This document shows, in pieces, positions 1 to 8,339 of a stretch of 41,338 bases of DNA. Both the position numbers and the translations under genes were made by a program. Source of the DNA: Ferrimicrobium sp. (GTDB taxonomy: Bacteria > Actinomycetota > Acidimicrobiia > Acidimicrobiales > Acidimicrobiaceae). Position 1 is the first letter of the stretch, and every line of letters starts with the position of its first letter. The stretch covers positions 1 to 41,338 of the forward strand of contig NZ_DAHXOI010000021.1 in the NCBI RefSeq assembly GCF_027364955.1. Direction: 5' to 3'. The notes under the pieces were generated by a model. The model saw only the letters and a program-made list of their open reading frames with translations. It had not been told where the DNA came from and made no database searches.

Positions 1-107
1 TCTACTATGCTCGAAGGCAGTCAGGAAATTACCTGATTGACAACTAACCGAGTCTCTGTAAAACCCGGGGCGGTTCAGACGACCTCGCAACAGCTATCAC
101 CATTGCG

Positions 108-452
108 TTGGAACGATATGGTTGGCCCGAAGCGGTTCGGGGTGTCAAGGAGTTCTGCATCGAGTTTGAAGCAGCTGATGATGAGTACAGAAAGCAGATG
201 ATCGCCCCTGAACCACACAGCACGGGCAATAAGGCATTTGACGCGATGCTGGCAGGCTTAGCCGAACATCTTGCTTTCCACCATGAGTTACGTATTCCCA
301 CATGGGCGCTGGACTCAAAGCGATCAGTAGAGGACGAGTGGTGGTTTGCCACCGACTCTCCCGGCTTGCGCCCGCTGTGTTTCATGGATACGCCAGCGGC
401 ATTTGCAAGCCGGGGAGTGTTTCTTCCCCGATCGGCGCTAGCGCATGTATGA
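108..452 (+). CDS. Putative antitoxin partner of an AbiE-like nucleotidyltransferase
   Basis: A 114-residue protein read from a TTG codon. The region with D-x-M-L-A-G-L-A-E-H-L-A, followed by a W-W-F motif and the ending R-G-V-F-L-P, resembles the C-terminal domain of actinobacterial HTH proteins encoded just before AbiEii/DUF6036 nucleotidyltransferases. No HTH is encoded here. The frame is open upstream only to a stop at 45-47, and no ATG or GTG and no ribosome site precede the TTG, so the 5' end may be lost or the protein may be an HTH-less variant. Its stop overlaps the start of the next gene (shared ATGTATGA), which implies translational coupling. A role as antitoxin is inferred from the pairing, not shown. 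Confidence 0.55.
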   Translation: MERYGWPEAVRGVKEFCIEFEAADDEYRKQMIAPEPHSTGNKAFDAMLAGLAEHLAFHHELRIPTWALDSKRSVEDEWWFATDSPGLRPLCFMDTPAAFASRGVFLPRSALAHV

Positions 453-951
453 AGAAATATATTTCGATCCAGAGGAAGTTTTAGAACTTCTTCACGCACT
501 ATCTGACGGACTTCAATCACGTGGCACTAAGGCCGAACTATTCTTCGTTGGCGGCTCCGCAATGAGTTTGTGTTATTCACCACGGCGTCTAACCCGTGAC
601 CTCGATGCTATTTTCGAACCAAAAACAGTCGTCTACGAGGTGGCGAGGGATATCGCCATAGCCAGAGGTATTCCAGAGTCATGGTTGAATGATGGCGTCA
701 AAGGATTCCTGCCGGGCAATGATCAAGATGCTAAAGTGCTGTTTGAAACTGAATGGTTAACCGTTCGTGTTGCATCGCCTAGGTACATGTTTCTCCTGAA
801 GGCGTTCGCCAGCAGGCTGGGAGCGGACGAGGATGACTTAAGGGTTCTATGGCCACTTACCGGATTTAAGGACGTTCCGGAGGCTCTCGAAGCACTTGAG
901 AAGGCGTACCCCCATGTAGAGCTACCGCCACGTGCAAAGCTCCTACTATAG
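445..951 (+). CDS. AbiEii/DUF6036-like nucleotidyltransferase, putative toxin
   Basis: A 168-residue protein with a minimal nucleotidyltransferase core. A G-G-S-A motif at about residues 36-39 is followed by R-D-L-D-A-I-F near residues 52-58, matching the hG[GS]...Dh[DE]h signature that binds metal and NTP in pol-beta-type enzymes. The family includes AbiEii-type toxins that modify tRNA acceptor ends. The start ATG overlaps the upstream stop codon, so the two genes form one unit. The length is typical for DUF6036-type proteins. Toxin activity is a family inference; some members may be domesticated enzymes. Confidence 0.7.
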   Translation: MYEEIYFDPEEVLELLHALSDGLQSRGTKAELFFVGGSAMSLCYSPRRLTRDLDAIFEPKTVVYEVARDIAIARGIPESWLNDGVKGFLPGNDQDAKVLFETEWLTVRVASPRYMFLLKAFASRLGADEDDLRVLWPLTGFKDVPEALEALEKAYPHVELPPRAKLLL

Positions 952-1075
952 GAGTTATTCAGTCCTCCAAATCCTCGCTTCCCAGCACCATGATTGGTTT
1001 CCTGTCACTAGCACACTGAAAGTGCACTTCGTTCTAGTTTCATAGAGCACAGTGTTATAAGGGGCACTTTGCGGT
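952..1075. other. Convergent intergenic spacer
   Basis: A short spacer between the plus-strand nucleotidyltransferase and the minus-strand oxidoreductase. It contains a 10-bp perfect palindrome AAGTGCACTT at 1020-1029 and a copy of GGGCACTTT at about 1062-1070. A weak transcription-end structure is possible, but I see no run of T typical of an intrinsic terminator. Confidence 0.3.
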
Positions 1076-2326
1076 TCAAAGCCCGATCGTAGCACCACCC
1101 TGTGCAGCCGCAGCGACGGCATAATAATTCTCGTAGACCCGCTGCGCTTGGAGTTGTGCCTCATCCGGATCGATCGGCCCCTCCGTGAAGCGTCCTGGCG
1201 ACAGAGAGATTACATACGGGGAAGGATCCTCGCTCAGACTCTCCAGCACAAGATCAGCGATACCTGCTGAACCAGACACCCCATGCGCATTACACCCCGC
1301 AGCCATCACATAACCGTGTAGCCCTGGAACTCGACCGATCACAAAACGTCCGTCTGGCGTGAAGGCCGGAAAGCCACCGACCGTACTGCGTACACCGGCC
1401 TCACTCACCCCAGCAAACAGAGTCGTGAGTGAGCTAGCGAATTCACCCATCACCTCCCAATCCGCCTCGGGGTTCATCCGAGATCCCCCATCTACCCCGT
1501 TGGGGCTCATACTCAAAGCCTGGGCCTCCCAACCGCCACAGAGCAGCCCATCGAGTTCCGGACGAATATAGATCCGCTCGTCAGGAACCCTGAGAACCGG
1601 AACGCCAGCTTCATAACCTGTGGTCGAGCCGGTGATGAAGTACTCATGTCGTACAGGAACGATCGGCAGCTCGAGTCCGACCATACGCGCCACCCAACCC
1701 GCCCATGGGCCTGCCGCGTTGATGACCAGCTCAGTCGCGAACTCGCCATCCGGAGTGATGACTGAGCACACAGCTCCGTCACGCACGCCAAAACCCATGA
1801 CCTCACAGTTGGTCACGAACCGGACACCGAGTTGGCGTGCACCCGCCACATAGCTCATCGCCAATGAATTCGGTTGCAGGTAGCCATCCGTTGGACACCA
1901 CAGCGCGGCCAACACCACCTCGGGTTTTGCCAAGGGTATCATCTCCGAGACCTCGCCAACGCTTAGTCGGTGTACCTCTAAGCCAGCAACACTGGCCACC
2001 CGAGCCATCTGATCGAACTCTACGACCCTCTCGGGCGTCAGGGCGAGCCGTAGGCTGCCACTCTGCACCCAGTCCGGGGTCACTCCAGTCTTCTCCTCAA
2101 GACTCTGGAACATCGCCACCGACGCCATCGCGATCTTGGTACGTTCGACATTGGTTCTCACCTGTCCCACCAGGCCTGCAGCTCGACTCGAGGTCTCACC
2201 GCAGATCTGCGAACGCTCTAGCACCTGGATATCCCGGTATCCGGCTTGAGCAAAGGCGTAAGCAACGGCGCATCCGATGATCCCGCCACCGACAATAGTG
2301 AGGGCGCTATCCCTGGCCAGTTCCAA
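1076..2326 (-). CDS. FAD-dependent amine/amino-acid oxidoreductase (DAO family, PuuB/sarcosine-oxidase-like)
   Basis: A 416-residue single-domain DAO-family flavoprotein. The Rossmann dinucleotide motif G-G-G-I-I-G lies at residues 13-18 and the acidic ribose-binding E37 follows. The family motif around residues 47-57 reads S-R-A-A-G-L-V-G-Q-V-R, with Arg where the neighbouring large dehydrogenase has a flavin-linking His, so FAD is probably not bound covalently at this point. Length and fold match PuuB (gamma-glutamylputrescine oxidase) and monomeric sarcosine or glycine oxidases. It follows the APC permease by about 75 bp on the same strand. The start is a TTG with G-rich ribosome-binding sequence just upstream. 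A likely job is oxidising a secondary amine or a gamma-glutamyl amine, but the substrate is unknown. Confidence 0.85.
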   Translation of the reverse strand: MELARDSALTIVGGGIIGCAVAYAFAQAGYRDIQVLERSQICGETSSRAAGLVGQVRTNVERTKIAMASVAMFQSLEEKTGVTPDWVQSGSLRLALTPERVVEFDQMARVASVAGLEVHRLSVGEVSEMIPLAKPEVVLAALWCPTDGYLQPNSLAMSYVAGARQLGVRFVTNCEVMGFGVRDGAVCSVITPDGEFATELVINAAGPWAGWVARMVGLELPIVPVRHEYFITGSTTGYEAGVPVLRVPDERIYIRPELDGLLCGGWEAQALSMSPNGVDGGSRMNPEADWEVMGEFASSLTTLFAGVSEAGVRSTVGGFPAFTPDGRFVIGRVPGLHGYVMAAGCNAHGVSGSAGIADLVLESLSEDPSPYVISLSPGRFTEGPIDPDEAQLQAQRVYENYYAVAAAAQGGATIGL

Positions 2327-2401
2327 CTCCTATTCCCCTTCTCCAAGAGATTCGACCGAGGAGGAAGTGATAGCCACACTCGCCGTCATCAACAGACCCG
2401 C

Positions 2402-3922
2402 CTAGTCAACCATCTCGCTGCTCGATTCGGCACGGTGATCGGCAACGATTCCATGGGCCTCGTACTTACGCTTTTGCACGGTCTGATAGTAGAGATAACC
2501 CAGGACCACGACGACACCGATGACGATGACTCCACCCCATGCATCGACACCAGGGCCGTAGATGGCGGTACGGGGCCAGATAAGGTTGATGCTCATCAGC
2601 ACTCCATAGAAGAACGCTACCCCATTGACGACCGGGCCCCACTTACCCATCGAGAAGAGACCGTCCTTGTCCTTCTGGTTCATTCCGCGCTTGCCCCGTT
2701 TGAACAACAGTGAGCCGGTGACCATGAAGTAGGCGACGTAGACAAAGATAATAGCGACGCTCGTCACGATCGTAAAGATCTGTGGCTTGCCAATATTGAC
2801 TATCAGAATCAGTGCTGCCACCACACCGGAAATAATGGAAGGCACGATTGGCGAGTTCACCTTCTTCGAGACCCTCGAGAGTACGTTGCCAAAGGGGAGA
2901 TTATTGTCTCTGGCCATCGAGAAGGTGAGGCGGATGGTGGCCGTTTGGATAGCGAGGGTACAGACAAAGATCGCCACCGCCACGTCTGCCAGCATGATCT
3001 TGCCAAGGGTGGTGCCGAGAGCGGCCTCGATGATGTAGGGGAGGCCACCGATACCCAACTTGGCTGGGTTCAGCGTTGGAGAAGCCATGATTGCGAACAG
3101 AAGGAGAAGCGCTCCGCCCAGCCCCGAGGCGGCCAGGGCCGTCAGAATCGCCTTTGGACCCTTGCGACGAGGATCCTTTGTCTCCTCGGCTAACGTGCAG
3201 GCGGTATCAAATCCATACATGACATAGGCCGGCATGATCACCGCAAGCAGGAGGGCAACACTGCCTCCAAAGATTGAGTAGCCAGGGATGCCGGGGCCAG
3301 TCCCTTCTGCATGCAAGACGACGGCTGGGCCTCTCTGAAAGTGGAAAGCCAGAAGCACCACAAAGACCGCTACACCAACCAGTTCGGCGACGACGCCGAT
3401 GTTGTTGACGATCGACATAATCTGGACACCGGACATATTCAACAGTGTGGTGATCACCAGAACGACAACCCCAAGAAACACGGCGTTCTGGGTCGTGTTC
3501 TTGAAGACCTCGAAGCCTGACCAGATCGATGGGAGGACGATCTGCTCGGCGATCGCCACCGCAGCGACCGTCACCACGTCGCCAACGAGCATCACCCAAC
3601 CGGTCATCCAGGAGGCGATCGCCCCGTTGAGCTGCTTTGACCATTGATAGACCGAACCCGCGATGGGATAACGCGAGGCGAGTTCAGCAAAACAGAAGGC
3701 CACCGCCATCTGGCCCACCCAGACGAGCAGCCACATCCAGAACATCCTCGGACCACCGAACGCGTAGCCAAACCCGAACAGCTCGAACATACCGGTGAGA
3801 ACGGAGATGTAGCTGTACCCTGCCGCAAAGGACGAGAACGTTCCCAGACTCCGGTGTAGATGCTGTTTATAGCCAAAGGACGCCAAATCGTGAGAATCGG
3901 CGATGTGTTGTTGATCGGTCAT
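2402..3922 (-). CDS. APC-superfamily amino acid/amine permease
   Basis: A 506-residue integral membrane protein with about 12 hydrophobic segments. The N-terminal region has S-L-G-T-F-S-S-F-A-A-G-Y-S-Y-I-S and the stretch F-A-E-L-A-S-R-Y-P-I-A-G-S-V-Y-Q-W follows. Both are hallmarks of the amino acid/GABA-type APC transporters (BAT1/GabP-like). I chose the ATG at 3922 because GGGGGA sits 8 nt upstream; the frame stays open to a GTG at 3988, but that adds 22 polar residues before the family start. It lies between the FAD-GcvT dehydrogenase and the single-domain oxidoreductase. A DasR-like operator lies about 135 bp upstream. It probably imports the amine degraded by this locus. Confidence 0.88.
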   Translation of the reverse strand: MTDQQHIADSHDLASFGYKQHLHRSLGTFSSFAAGYSYISVLTGMFELFGFGYAFGGPRMFWMWLLVWVGQMAVAFCFAELASRYPIAGSVYQWSKQLNGAIASWMTGWVMLVGDVVTVAAVAIAEQIVLPSIWSGFEVFKNTTQNAVFLGVVVLVITTLLNMSGVQIMSIVNNIGVVAELVGVAVFVVLLAFHFQRGPAVVLHAEGTGPGIPGYSIFGGSVALLLAVIMPAYVMYGFDTACTLAEETKDPRRKGPKAILTALAASGLGGALLLLFAIMASPTLNPAKLGIGGLPYIIEAALGTTLGKIMLADVAVAIFVCTLAIQTATIRLTFSMARDNNLPFGNVLSRVSKKVNSPIVPSIISGVVAALILIVNIGKPQIFTIVTSVAIIFVYVAYFMVTGSLLFKRGKRGMNQKDKDGLFSMGKWGPVVNGVAFFYGVLMSINLIWPRTAIYGPGVDAWGGVIVIGVVVVLGYLYYQTVQKRKYEAHGIVADHRAESSSEMVD

Positions 3923-4056
3923 ACGGATTATCCCCCTACTCCTACGAACACCTCTGAAGGACCAAGAAGGAAAGGTACCCCCGTTCACCTCACGCTGATC
4001 CCCTAGGTGTTGCTCGCTCCATACGCGATGCCACCGATCGTAGCACGAAAACTTAT

Positions 4057-4070
4057 ATGGTAAAGACCAT
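4057..4070 (-). promoter_or_regulatory. GntR/HutC-type operator upstream of the permease
   Basis: On the minus strand the site reads ATGGTCTTTACCAT, with perfect outer arms ATGGT/ACCAT around a non-palindromic centre. The outer arms match those of the two other operators of this locus (7301-7313 and 12774-12787). AT-rich hexamers just upstream (TAACAT or CATAAA) could be the -10, but I see no convincing -35. The transcript would carry about 130 nt of leader before the permease ATG. Confidence 0.6.
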
Positions 4071-4120
4071 TTATGTTAAATCTTTCTCACTTCAGGCTTC
4101 ATTGTGTAAGTACTCCGACA

Positions 4121-6568
4121 CTAGCTGCGAATTCTCTTCATCTGAGGGTCGACGAGAGGCGCCTCGACGATAAGCGCACCGATCCACTCGCCGAAGATGA
4201 AGACCTCGCAGGCCTTCCCTGGCTCCGCCAACTCGACTGGGACATAACCATAGGCGATCGACTTGCCGACGCTATAGCCTACTCCACCTGAGGTCACCCT
4301 CCCGATGATAGCTCCCGACATTCGAATCGGTTCATTGCCCAGTGCAACCGACCTCGAGTCCTCGAGCACCAGGCAGACAAGGCGCCGAGAGGACTCCCTC
4401 TTGGCGAGTCCCTCGGACCCAAAAAATCCCCCAGGTTTGTCGAGACGGAGGCAAAACTCGAGTCCAGCCTCGATTGGGTCATCATCAGGAGTCACGTCAG
4501 AGCCCCATACACGGTAGGCCTTTTCGAGGCGCAGCGAATCGATGGCGCGATAACCCCCCACCATCATTGCATGAGGCTCGCCCGCTTCGACAAGCGTCTC
4601 GAAGAGGCTCATCCCATACTCGCTAGTGCAGTACAGCTCCCAGCCCAGCTCACCAACGAAGGTAACCCGTAACGCAAGGACCGGCACATGACCAACGGTG
4701 ATCTCCTGTGCTCGTAGGTAGGGAAATCCGGCATTCGAAAGGTCAGCATCAGTCAACGGTGCGAGGATCTCCCGCGACTTCGGACCCCAGAGCGCGTAAC
4801 AGGCGTAGCTACCGGTGACGTCGGTGAGCCTGACACTGCCATCGTCTGGCAGATGGCTTCGCAACCAACTAAAGTCGTGATTCCCGAACGCCGTACCCGT
4901 GATCAGGAGAAAGCTTTCACTGGTGAGTTGGGTGATGGTCAGATCCGCCTCAATGCCTCCGTGGGAGTTGAGCAGCTGGGTGTAGGTGATGCGACCAGGC
5001 CCCCTGGCCACATCGTTATCGGCGAGGTAATTGAGATACCGCGCAGCACCAGGTCCATCGATGCGTAACTTCGAGAAGGAGGACTCGTCAAAGAGGGTCG
5101 CGCTCTCCCTCGTTCCAAGGTGTTCACGAGAGATCGCCGTCGACCAGTTCATGCCAGCCCAACCCTTCGGACGAAGATGCTCAAGGGCGGGATCCTCGTT
5201 CGTGGAGTAGTAGTTCACCCGCTCCCAACCAGACTTCTCGCCAAAGACCGCTCCATGCTCTCGATGCCATGAGTAGGCAGGCGAGCGCTTCAGACCCCTC
5301 GCTGAGGTGCGCTCGTGGTTGGGATAACGGATGTCATAGTAGGTTTCGTAGTTCTCCCTCGTTCTTGCCAGCGTGTAGTCATAGGATCGCCAGTGACGAC
5401 CAAACCGTCGAATGTCCATCTCCCATAGGTCAAGACTCGGTTCGCCATCGACGATCCATTCCGCCATCACCTTCCCGATGCCTCCCGCACCGGCGATTCC
5501 ATGGGCACAGAAGCCCGCCGCAACGAAGAATCCACCGACCTCGGTCTCGCCAAGACAGAACTCATTATCAGGGGTAAAGCCCTCTGGGCCGTTGATGAGC
5601 TTTCGAATCTGGAGCTCGGACATGATCGGGACACGCTTAGCTGAATTGGTGGTGATCTCCTCGAATCGATCCCAATCCTCGTCCAAGAGGCGGCCATTGA
5701 AGTCACCCGGGATCGAATCGCGCAGGTGCTCATCCAAGAAGGCGGCCCTGGAGTGGCGTTCGTAACCGCCCATGACCAGTCCTCTTGCATCCTCACGGAA
5801 ATAGACCAGAAGATCGGGGTCTCGCAACGTGGGTAGTCTCACTCGATCATCCTCGGACCGGAATCCGGTCGTCACGAGATACTGGTGCGAGAACGGAATC
5901 ACGGGTATCCTCACCCCCGCCATCCGCCCTATCTCCGCGGCATACATCCCCGCCGCGTTGACCACCTTGTCCGCCCGGATCACCCCACGATCCGTCTCGA
6001 CCCCTCGCACCCTTCCCTCCTCGACCAACAGACCTGTTACTCGGGTCTTGGTGTGGATCTGGACTCCGTTCCCTCGTGCAACCCGTGCGAGGGACTGCGT
6101 CAACTGCGAAGGGTCAAGGTATCCATCCGTGGGAAGAAAGGTGGCTCCAATCACTCCGTCGCTCGACATGAGGGGAAAGAGCCGGTTCGCCTCAGCGACC
6201 GAGATCTCCTCGAGGGGGAGTCCAAAGGTCTGTGCCCAGCCCACCTGACGCTGGAGCTCCTCCTGTCGCTCCTTGGTACAGGCGAGTCGAATACCACCAC
6301 TCTCGACCCAGCCGGGATCCGTCTCCGGGTCCTTGGCCAGTTCACGGTAGAGCTGGGCCGAGTACATCATCATTTTGGTCAATGTCACCGAGCCTCGTAG
6401 CTGACCTACCAACCCTGCCGAGTGAAAGGTCGACCCATTGGTCAGCTCATCACGATCGACGAGCACCACATCTGTCATGCCTAGCTGCGCAAGATGATAG
6501 GCGATGCTAGCACCACCAACACCGCCACCGATGATCACAACCCTCGCCGACTCAGGCAAATCCTGCAT
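4121..6568 (-). CDS. Dimethylglycine/sarcosine dehydrogenase-like FAD-GcvT protein
   Basis: An 815-residue two-part enzyme. Residues 1 to about 365 are a DAO-type FAD domain with G-G-G-V-G-G at 14-19. The motif F-H-S-A-G-L-V-G-Q-L-R includes H49, at the place of the His that binds FAD covalently in dimethylglycine and sarcosine dehydrogenases. A FAO_M-like linker follows, then an aminomethyltransferase (GcvT) domain from about residue 430, with H-G-G-I-E-A-D-L, and a GcvT C-terminal barrel to the end. Such enzymes oxidise N-methyl groups and pass the one-carbon unit to tetrahydrofolate. The ATG has AAGGGAAGAG immediately upstream. It lies 21 bp after the HAD phosphatase gene in one operon. 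The actual N-methyl substrate is not determinable; dimethylglycine, sarcosine or an N-methylated amino alcohol are all possible. Confidence 0.88.
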   Translation of the reverse strand: MQDLPESARVVIIGGGVGGASIAYHLAQLGMTDVVLVDRDELTNGSTFHSAGLVGQLRGSVTLTKMMMYSAQLYRELAKDPETDPGWVESGGIRLACTKERQEELQRQVGWAQTFGLPLEEISVAEANRLFPLMSSDGVIGATFLPTDGYLDPSQLTQSLARVARGNGVQIHTKTRVTGLLVEEGRVRGVETDRGVIRADKVVNAAGMYAAEIGRMAGVRIPVIPFSHQYLVTTGFRSEDDRVRLPTLRDPDLLVYFREDARGLVMGGYERHSRAAFLDEHLRDSIPGDFNGRLLDEDWDRFEEITTNSAKRVPIMSELQIRKLINGPEGFTPDNEFCLGETEVGGFFVAAGFCAHGIAGAGGIGKVMAEWIVDGEPSLDLWEMDIRRFGRHWRSYDYTLARTRENYETYYDIRYPNHERTSARGLKRSPAYSWHREHGAVFGEKSGWERVNYYSTNEDPALEHLRPKGWAGMNWSTAISREHLGTRESATLFDESSFSKLRIDGPGAARYLNYLADNDVARGPGRITYTQLLNSHGGIEADLTITQLTSESFLLITGTAFGNHDFSWLRSHLPDDGSVRLTDVTGSYACYALWGPKSREILAPLTDADLSNAGFPYLRAQEITVGHVPVLALRVTFVGELGWELYCTSEYGMSLFETLVEAGEPHAMMVGGYRAIDSLRLEKAYRVWGSDVTPDDDPIEAGLEFCLRLDKPGGFFGSEGLAKRESSRRLVCLVLEDSRSVALGNEPIRMSGAIIGRVTSGGVGYSVGKSIAYGYVPVELAEPGKACEVFIFGEWIGALIVEAPLVDPQMKRIRS

Positions 6569-6589
6569 CTCTCTTCCCTTCTGACTCAG

Positions 6590-7282
6590 TCAAACACACT
6601 TCTCAAGATCATCGATGAGCCATCCTCCCGCCACGAGCGAGAGTTGGTCCATCGAGTGTTGGTAAAGGCCCCTTGCGGCCTCGACCTGATTCAGACCCAC
6701 TTTGACGGTCCACATTCCGAGGGCCTGCGCAGCCGTGAGCCCCGCCACCGAGTCCTCAAAAACCACCACCCGGCTCGGATCGTCAACCCCGAGGGCGACC
6801 AAGGCGATCTCGAACCCCTCGGGATCAGGCTTGCCACGTACGACGTCGTCACCACAGACGACGGTGTGGAAAAGGTGTTCCAATCCCGCACCCATGAGGG
6901 CAGCATCAACCTCCTCGTGGACGGCCCCGCTGACAAGAACTATCGGCACCAACTCCCCGATTCGCTTGACAAAAGCGATCGCATCGGGAGTAATGCGAGG
7001 GGAGCGGCGAACCTCTTGGCAGTAGCGCTCTACCTTCGCCGCCAGAAGTGATTCGAAGGTCGCTTCCCTGTCGTCGATCACATTCGCCCGTTGCATCAAT
7101 CGCTCGACAATCTCGGGGTCTGAGAGTCCAACAAGCTCCTCGAAGTACCAGTCTCGCGTGATCGACAGGCAAAGTTGCTCCTCGGCTAGAGCTACAAACA
7201 GATCTGCAAGGAGCGGTTCATCCTCTGAGAGTGTCCCGTTGAAATCAAAGACCACCGCCTCCACTGGAGCGCCTAGCAGCAC
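6590..7282 (-). CDS. HAD-superfamily phosphatase (beta-PGM/phosphonatase-like)
   Basis: A 230-residue HAD hydrolase with a helical cap after motif I. Motif I reads F-D-F-N-G-T-L: the nucleophile D13 is present, but the usual second Asp (general acid/base) is N15. Motif II is V-L-V-S-G-A near residues 116-121, and motif III/IV includes K-P-D-P-E-G-F and V-F-E-D-S-V-A-G-L. The GTG start has GGGGGG a few bases upstream. It is the first gene of an operon with the FAD-GcvT dehydrogenase, and its promoter carries the shared operator. Beside a choline-kinase-like gene it could act on a phospho-amino-alcohol or serve as a housekeeping phosphatase. The Asn variant may lower or alter activity. Confidence 0.82.
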   Translation of the reverse strand: MLLGAPVEAVVFDFNGTLSEDEPLLADLFVALAEEQLCLSITRDWYFEELVGLSDPEIVERLMQRANVIDDREATFESLLAAKVERYCQEVRRSPRITPDAIAFVKRIGELVPIVLVSGAVHEEVDAALMGAGLEHLFHTVVCGDDVVRGKPDPEGFEIALVALGVDDPSRVVVFEDSVAGLTAAQALGMWTVKVGLNQVEAARGLYQHSMDQLSLVAGGWLIDDLEKCV

Positions 7283-7300
7283 CGAACCCCCCTTGGCATA

Positions 7301-7340
7301 ATGTCTAGACCATTCTAGGCGATCTCTTGGAGGTTGTCAA
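7301..7340 (-). promoter_or_regulatory. Promoter and GntR operator of the HAD / FAD-GcvT operon
   Basis: On the minus strand TTGACA (7335-7340) is followed after 17 bp by TAGAAT (7312-7317). The palindrome ATGGTCTAGACAT (7301-7313) overlaps the last bases of the -10 and so covers the expected start of transcription. Its GTCTAGAC core is exactly the GT-N-TA-N-AC pattern of HutC-subfamily GntR operators and is nearly identical to DasR sites. Occupancy would block RNA polymerase. The HAD GTG lies about 20 bp further on. Confidence 0.75.
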
Positions 7341-7371
7341 TCAACCTGCGCACCCGGGAGTCTCAACTGGT

Positions 7372-8307
7372 TCATGCGCGAGACACCCATTGGAGAAGTT
7401 TCGAGAACTCCTCCGATTCGAACTCCTCCACCACTCGCTCGTACTTCTCCAGGCCCCACTCGATGAAATCAAACTCTAGCTCCCCCGCACCGTCCTGGAT
7501 GGAGGCCCAAAGCGTCCATCCATACTTGGCCGCCATTGCCCAGAGACGGGCACGGGCAACCTTGACCTCGTCCTCGACCATCCAGTAGGAGGAGCAGAGC
7601 TGAGCGAGCTGCGCCTCGGTGAGATCGGATTCGCTCGCGATATTACCCAGCTCAAAGCTCGCCTCGTTATTGCCGGAGTACTCGTAGTCGATGATACGGA
7701 TTATCCCCCCTGACTCAATAAAGTTCTCCGCTAAAAGATCGTTGTTACACGGCACCAACGGCTCCGGTGCCACCAATAATGCCTCTTGCAACTTGGTAAA
7801 GGCGGGGGCATAACGCAGATAGCCCTTTGGCAACCAGTAGTGATGCTCTTTGACGATATGGAGATATCGGGCCTGGATATCGAACATGTTAAACCTCGAC
7901 ACAAAGGGTCGCGTGCAATGAAGACGGCGTAAACTCTGCGCGATACCCTCCAGGTAGACCCCGCTCTGGATGTCTGCTTTAGAGAGCGTCTTTCCCTCAA
8001 GATAGCCAATCACGAGGATGGAGGGCTCTTCACGATGGGCGAGGACTGGAGCACCAACACCAGCTTCAGCTGCGCAGATCGAGTTCGCTCGCTCATTCGC
8101 TCGATCGATGGCAAGCAATCCAGCGTTCTTGGCTCCAACGCGCACGACCACCTTGCCCTGCGTTCCGGCGACTAGATAGTTGACATTGGTGAGCCCACCG
8201 GAGAGAATCTCCAAACTCATGAACTGACCGACTGAGGCCTGGACCTCAGTCATGTCGAGAACTCGGCGAATCTCATCTGGTACTTCGTTGTTGCAATCTC
8301 GATCCAT
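7372..8307 (-). CDS. Choline/ethanolamine-kinase-like phosphotransferase (APH fold)
   Basis: A 311-residue protein kinase-like small-molecule kinase. L-S-G-G-L-T-N-V-N-Y near residues 35-44 is the nucleotide-loop pattern of choline kinases. The catalytic loop reads C-N-N-D-L-L-A-E-N (the usual form is C-H-N-D-L-x-x-x-N; the His is Asn here, Asp kept). The metal site I-I-D-Y-E-Y-S-G-N-N-E-A-S-F-E-L-G-N is typical of the choline/ethanolamine kinase family. The ATG follows GGGGGAAA. It is divergent from the GntR gene, with only about 30 bp between the two starts, so their promoters must overlap. A role in phosphorylating an amino alcohol of this pathway is likely but the substrate is unknown. 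Confidence 0.82.
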   Translation of the reverse strand: MDRDCNNEVPDEIRRVLDMTEVQASVGQFMSLEILSGGLTNVNYLVAGTQGKVVVRVGAKNAGLLAIDRANERANSICAAEAGVGAPVLAHREEPSILVIGYLEGKTLSKADIQSGVYLEGIAQSLRRLHCTRPFVSRFNMFDIQARYLHIVKEHHYWLPKGYLRYAPAFTKLQEALLVAPEPLVPCNNDLLAENFIESGGIIRIIDYEYSGNNEASFELGNIASESDLTEAQLAQLCSSYWMVEDEVKVARARLWAMAAKYGWTLWASIQDGAGELEFDFIEWGLEKYERVVEEFESEEFSKLLQWVSRA

Positions 8308-8339
8308 TTTCCCCCGAAATTTTGATAAGATGGATGCAC

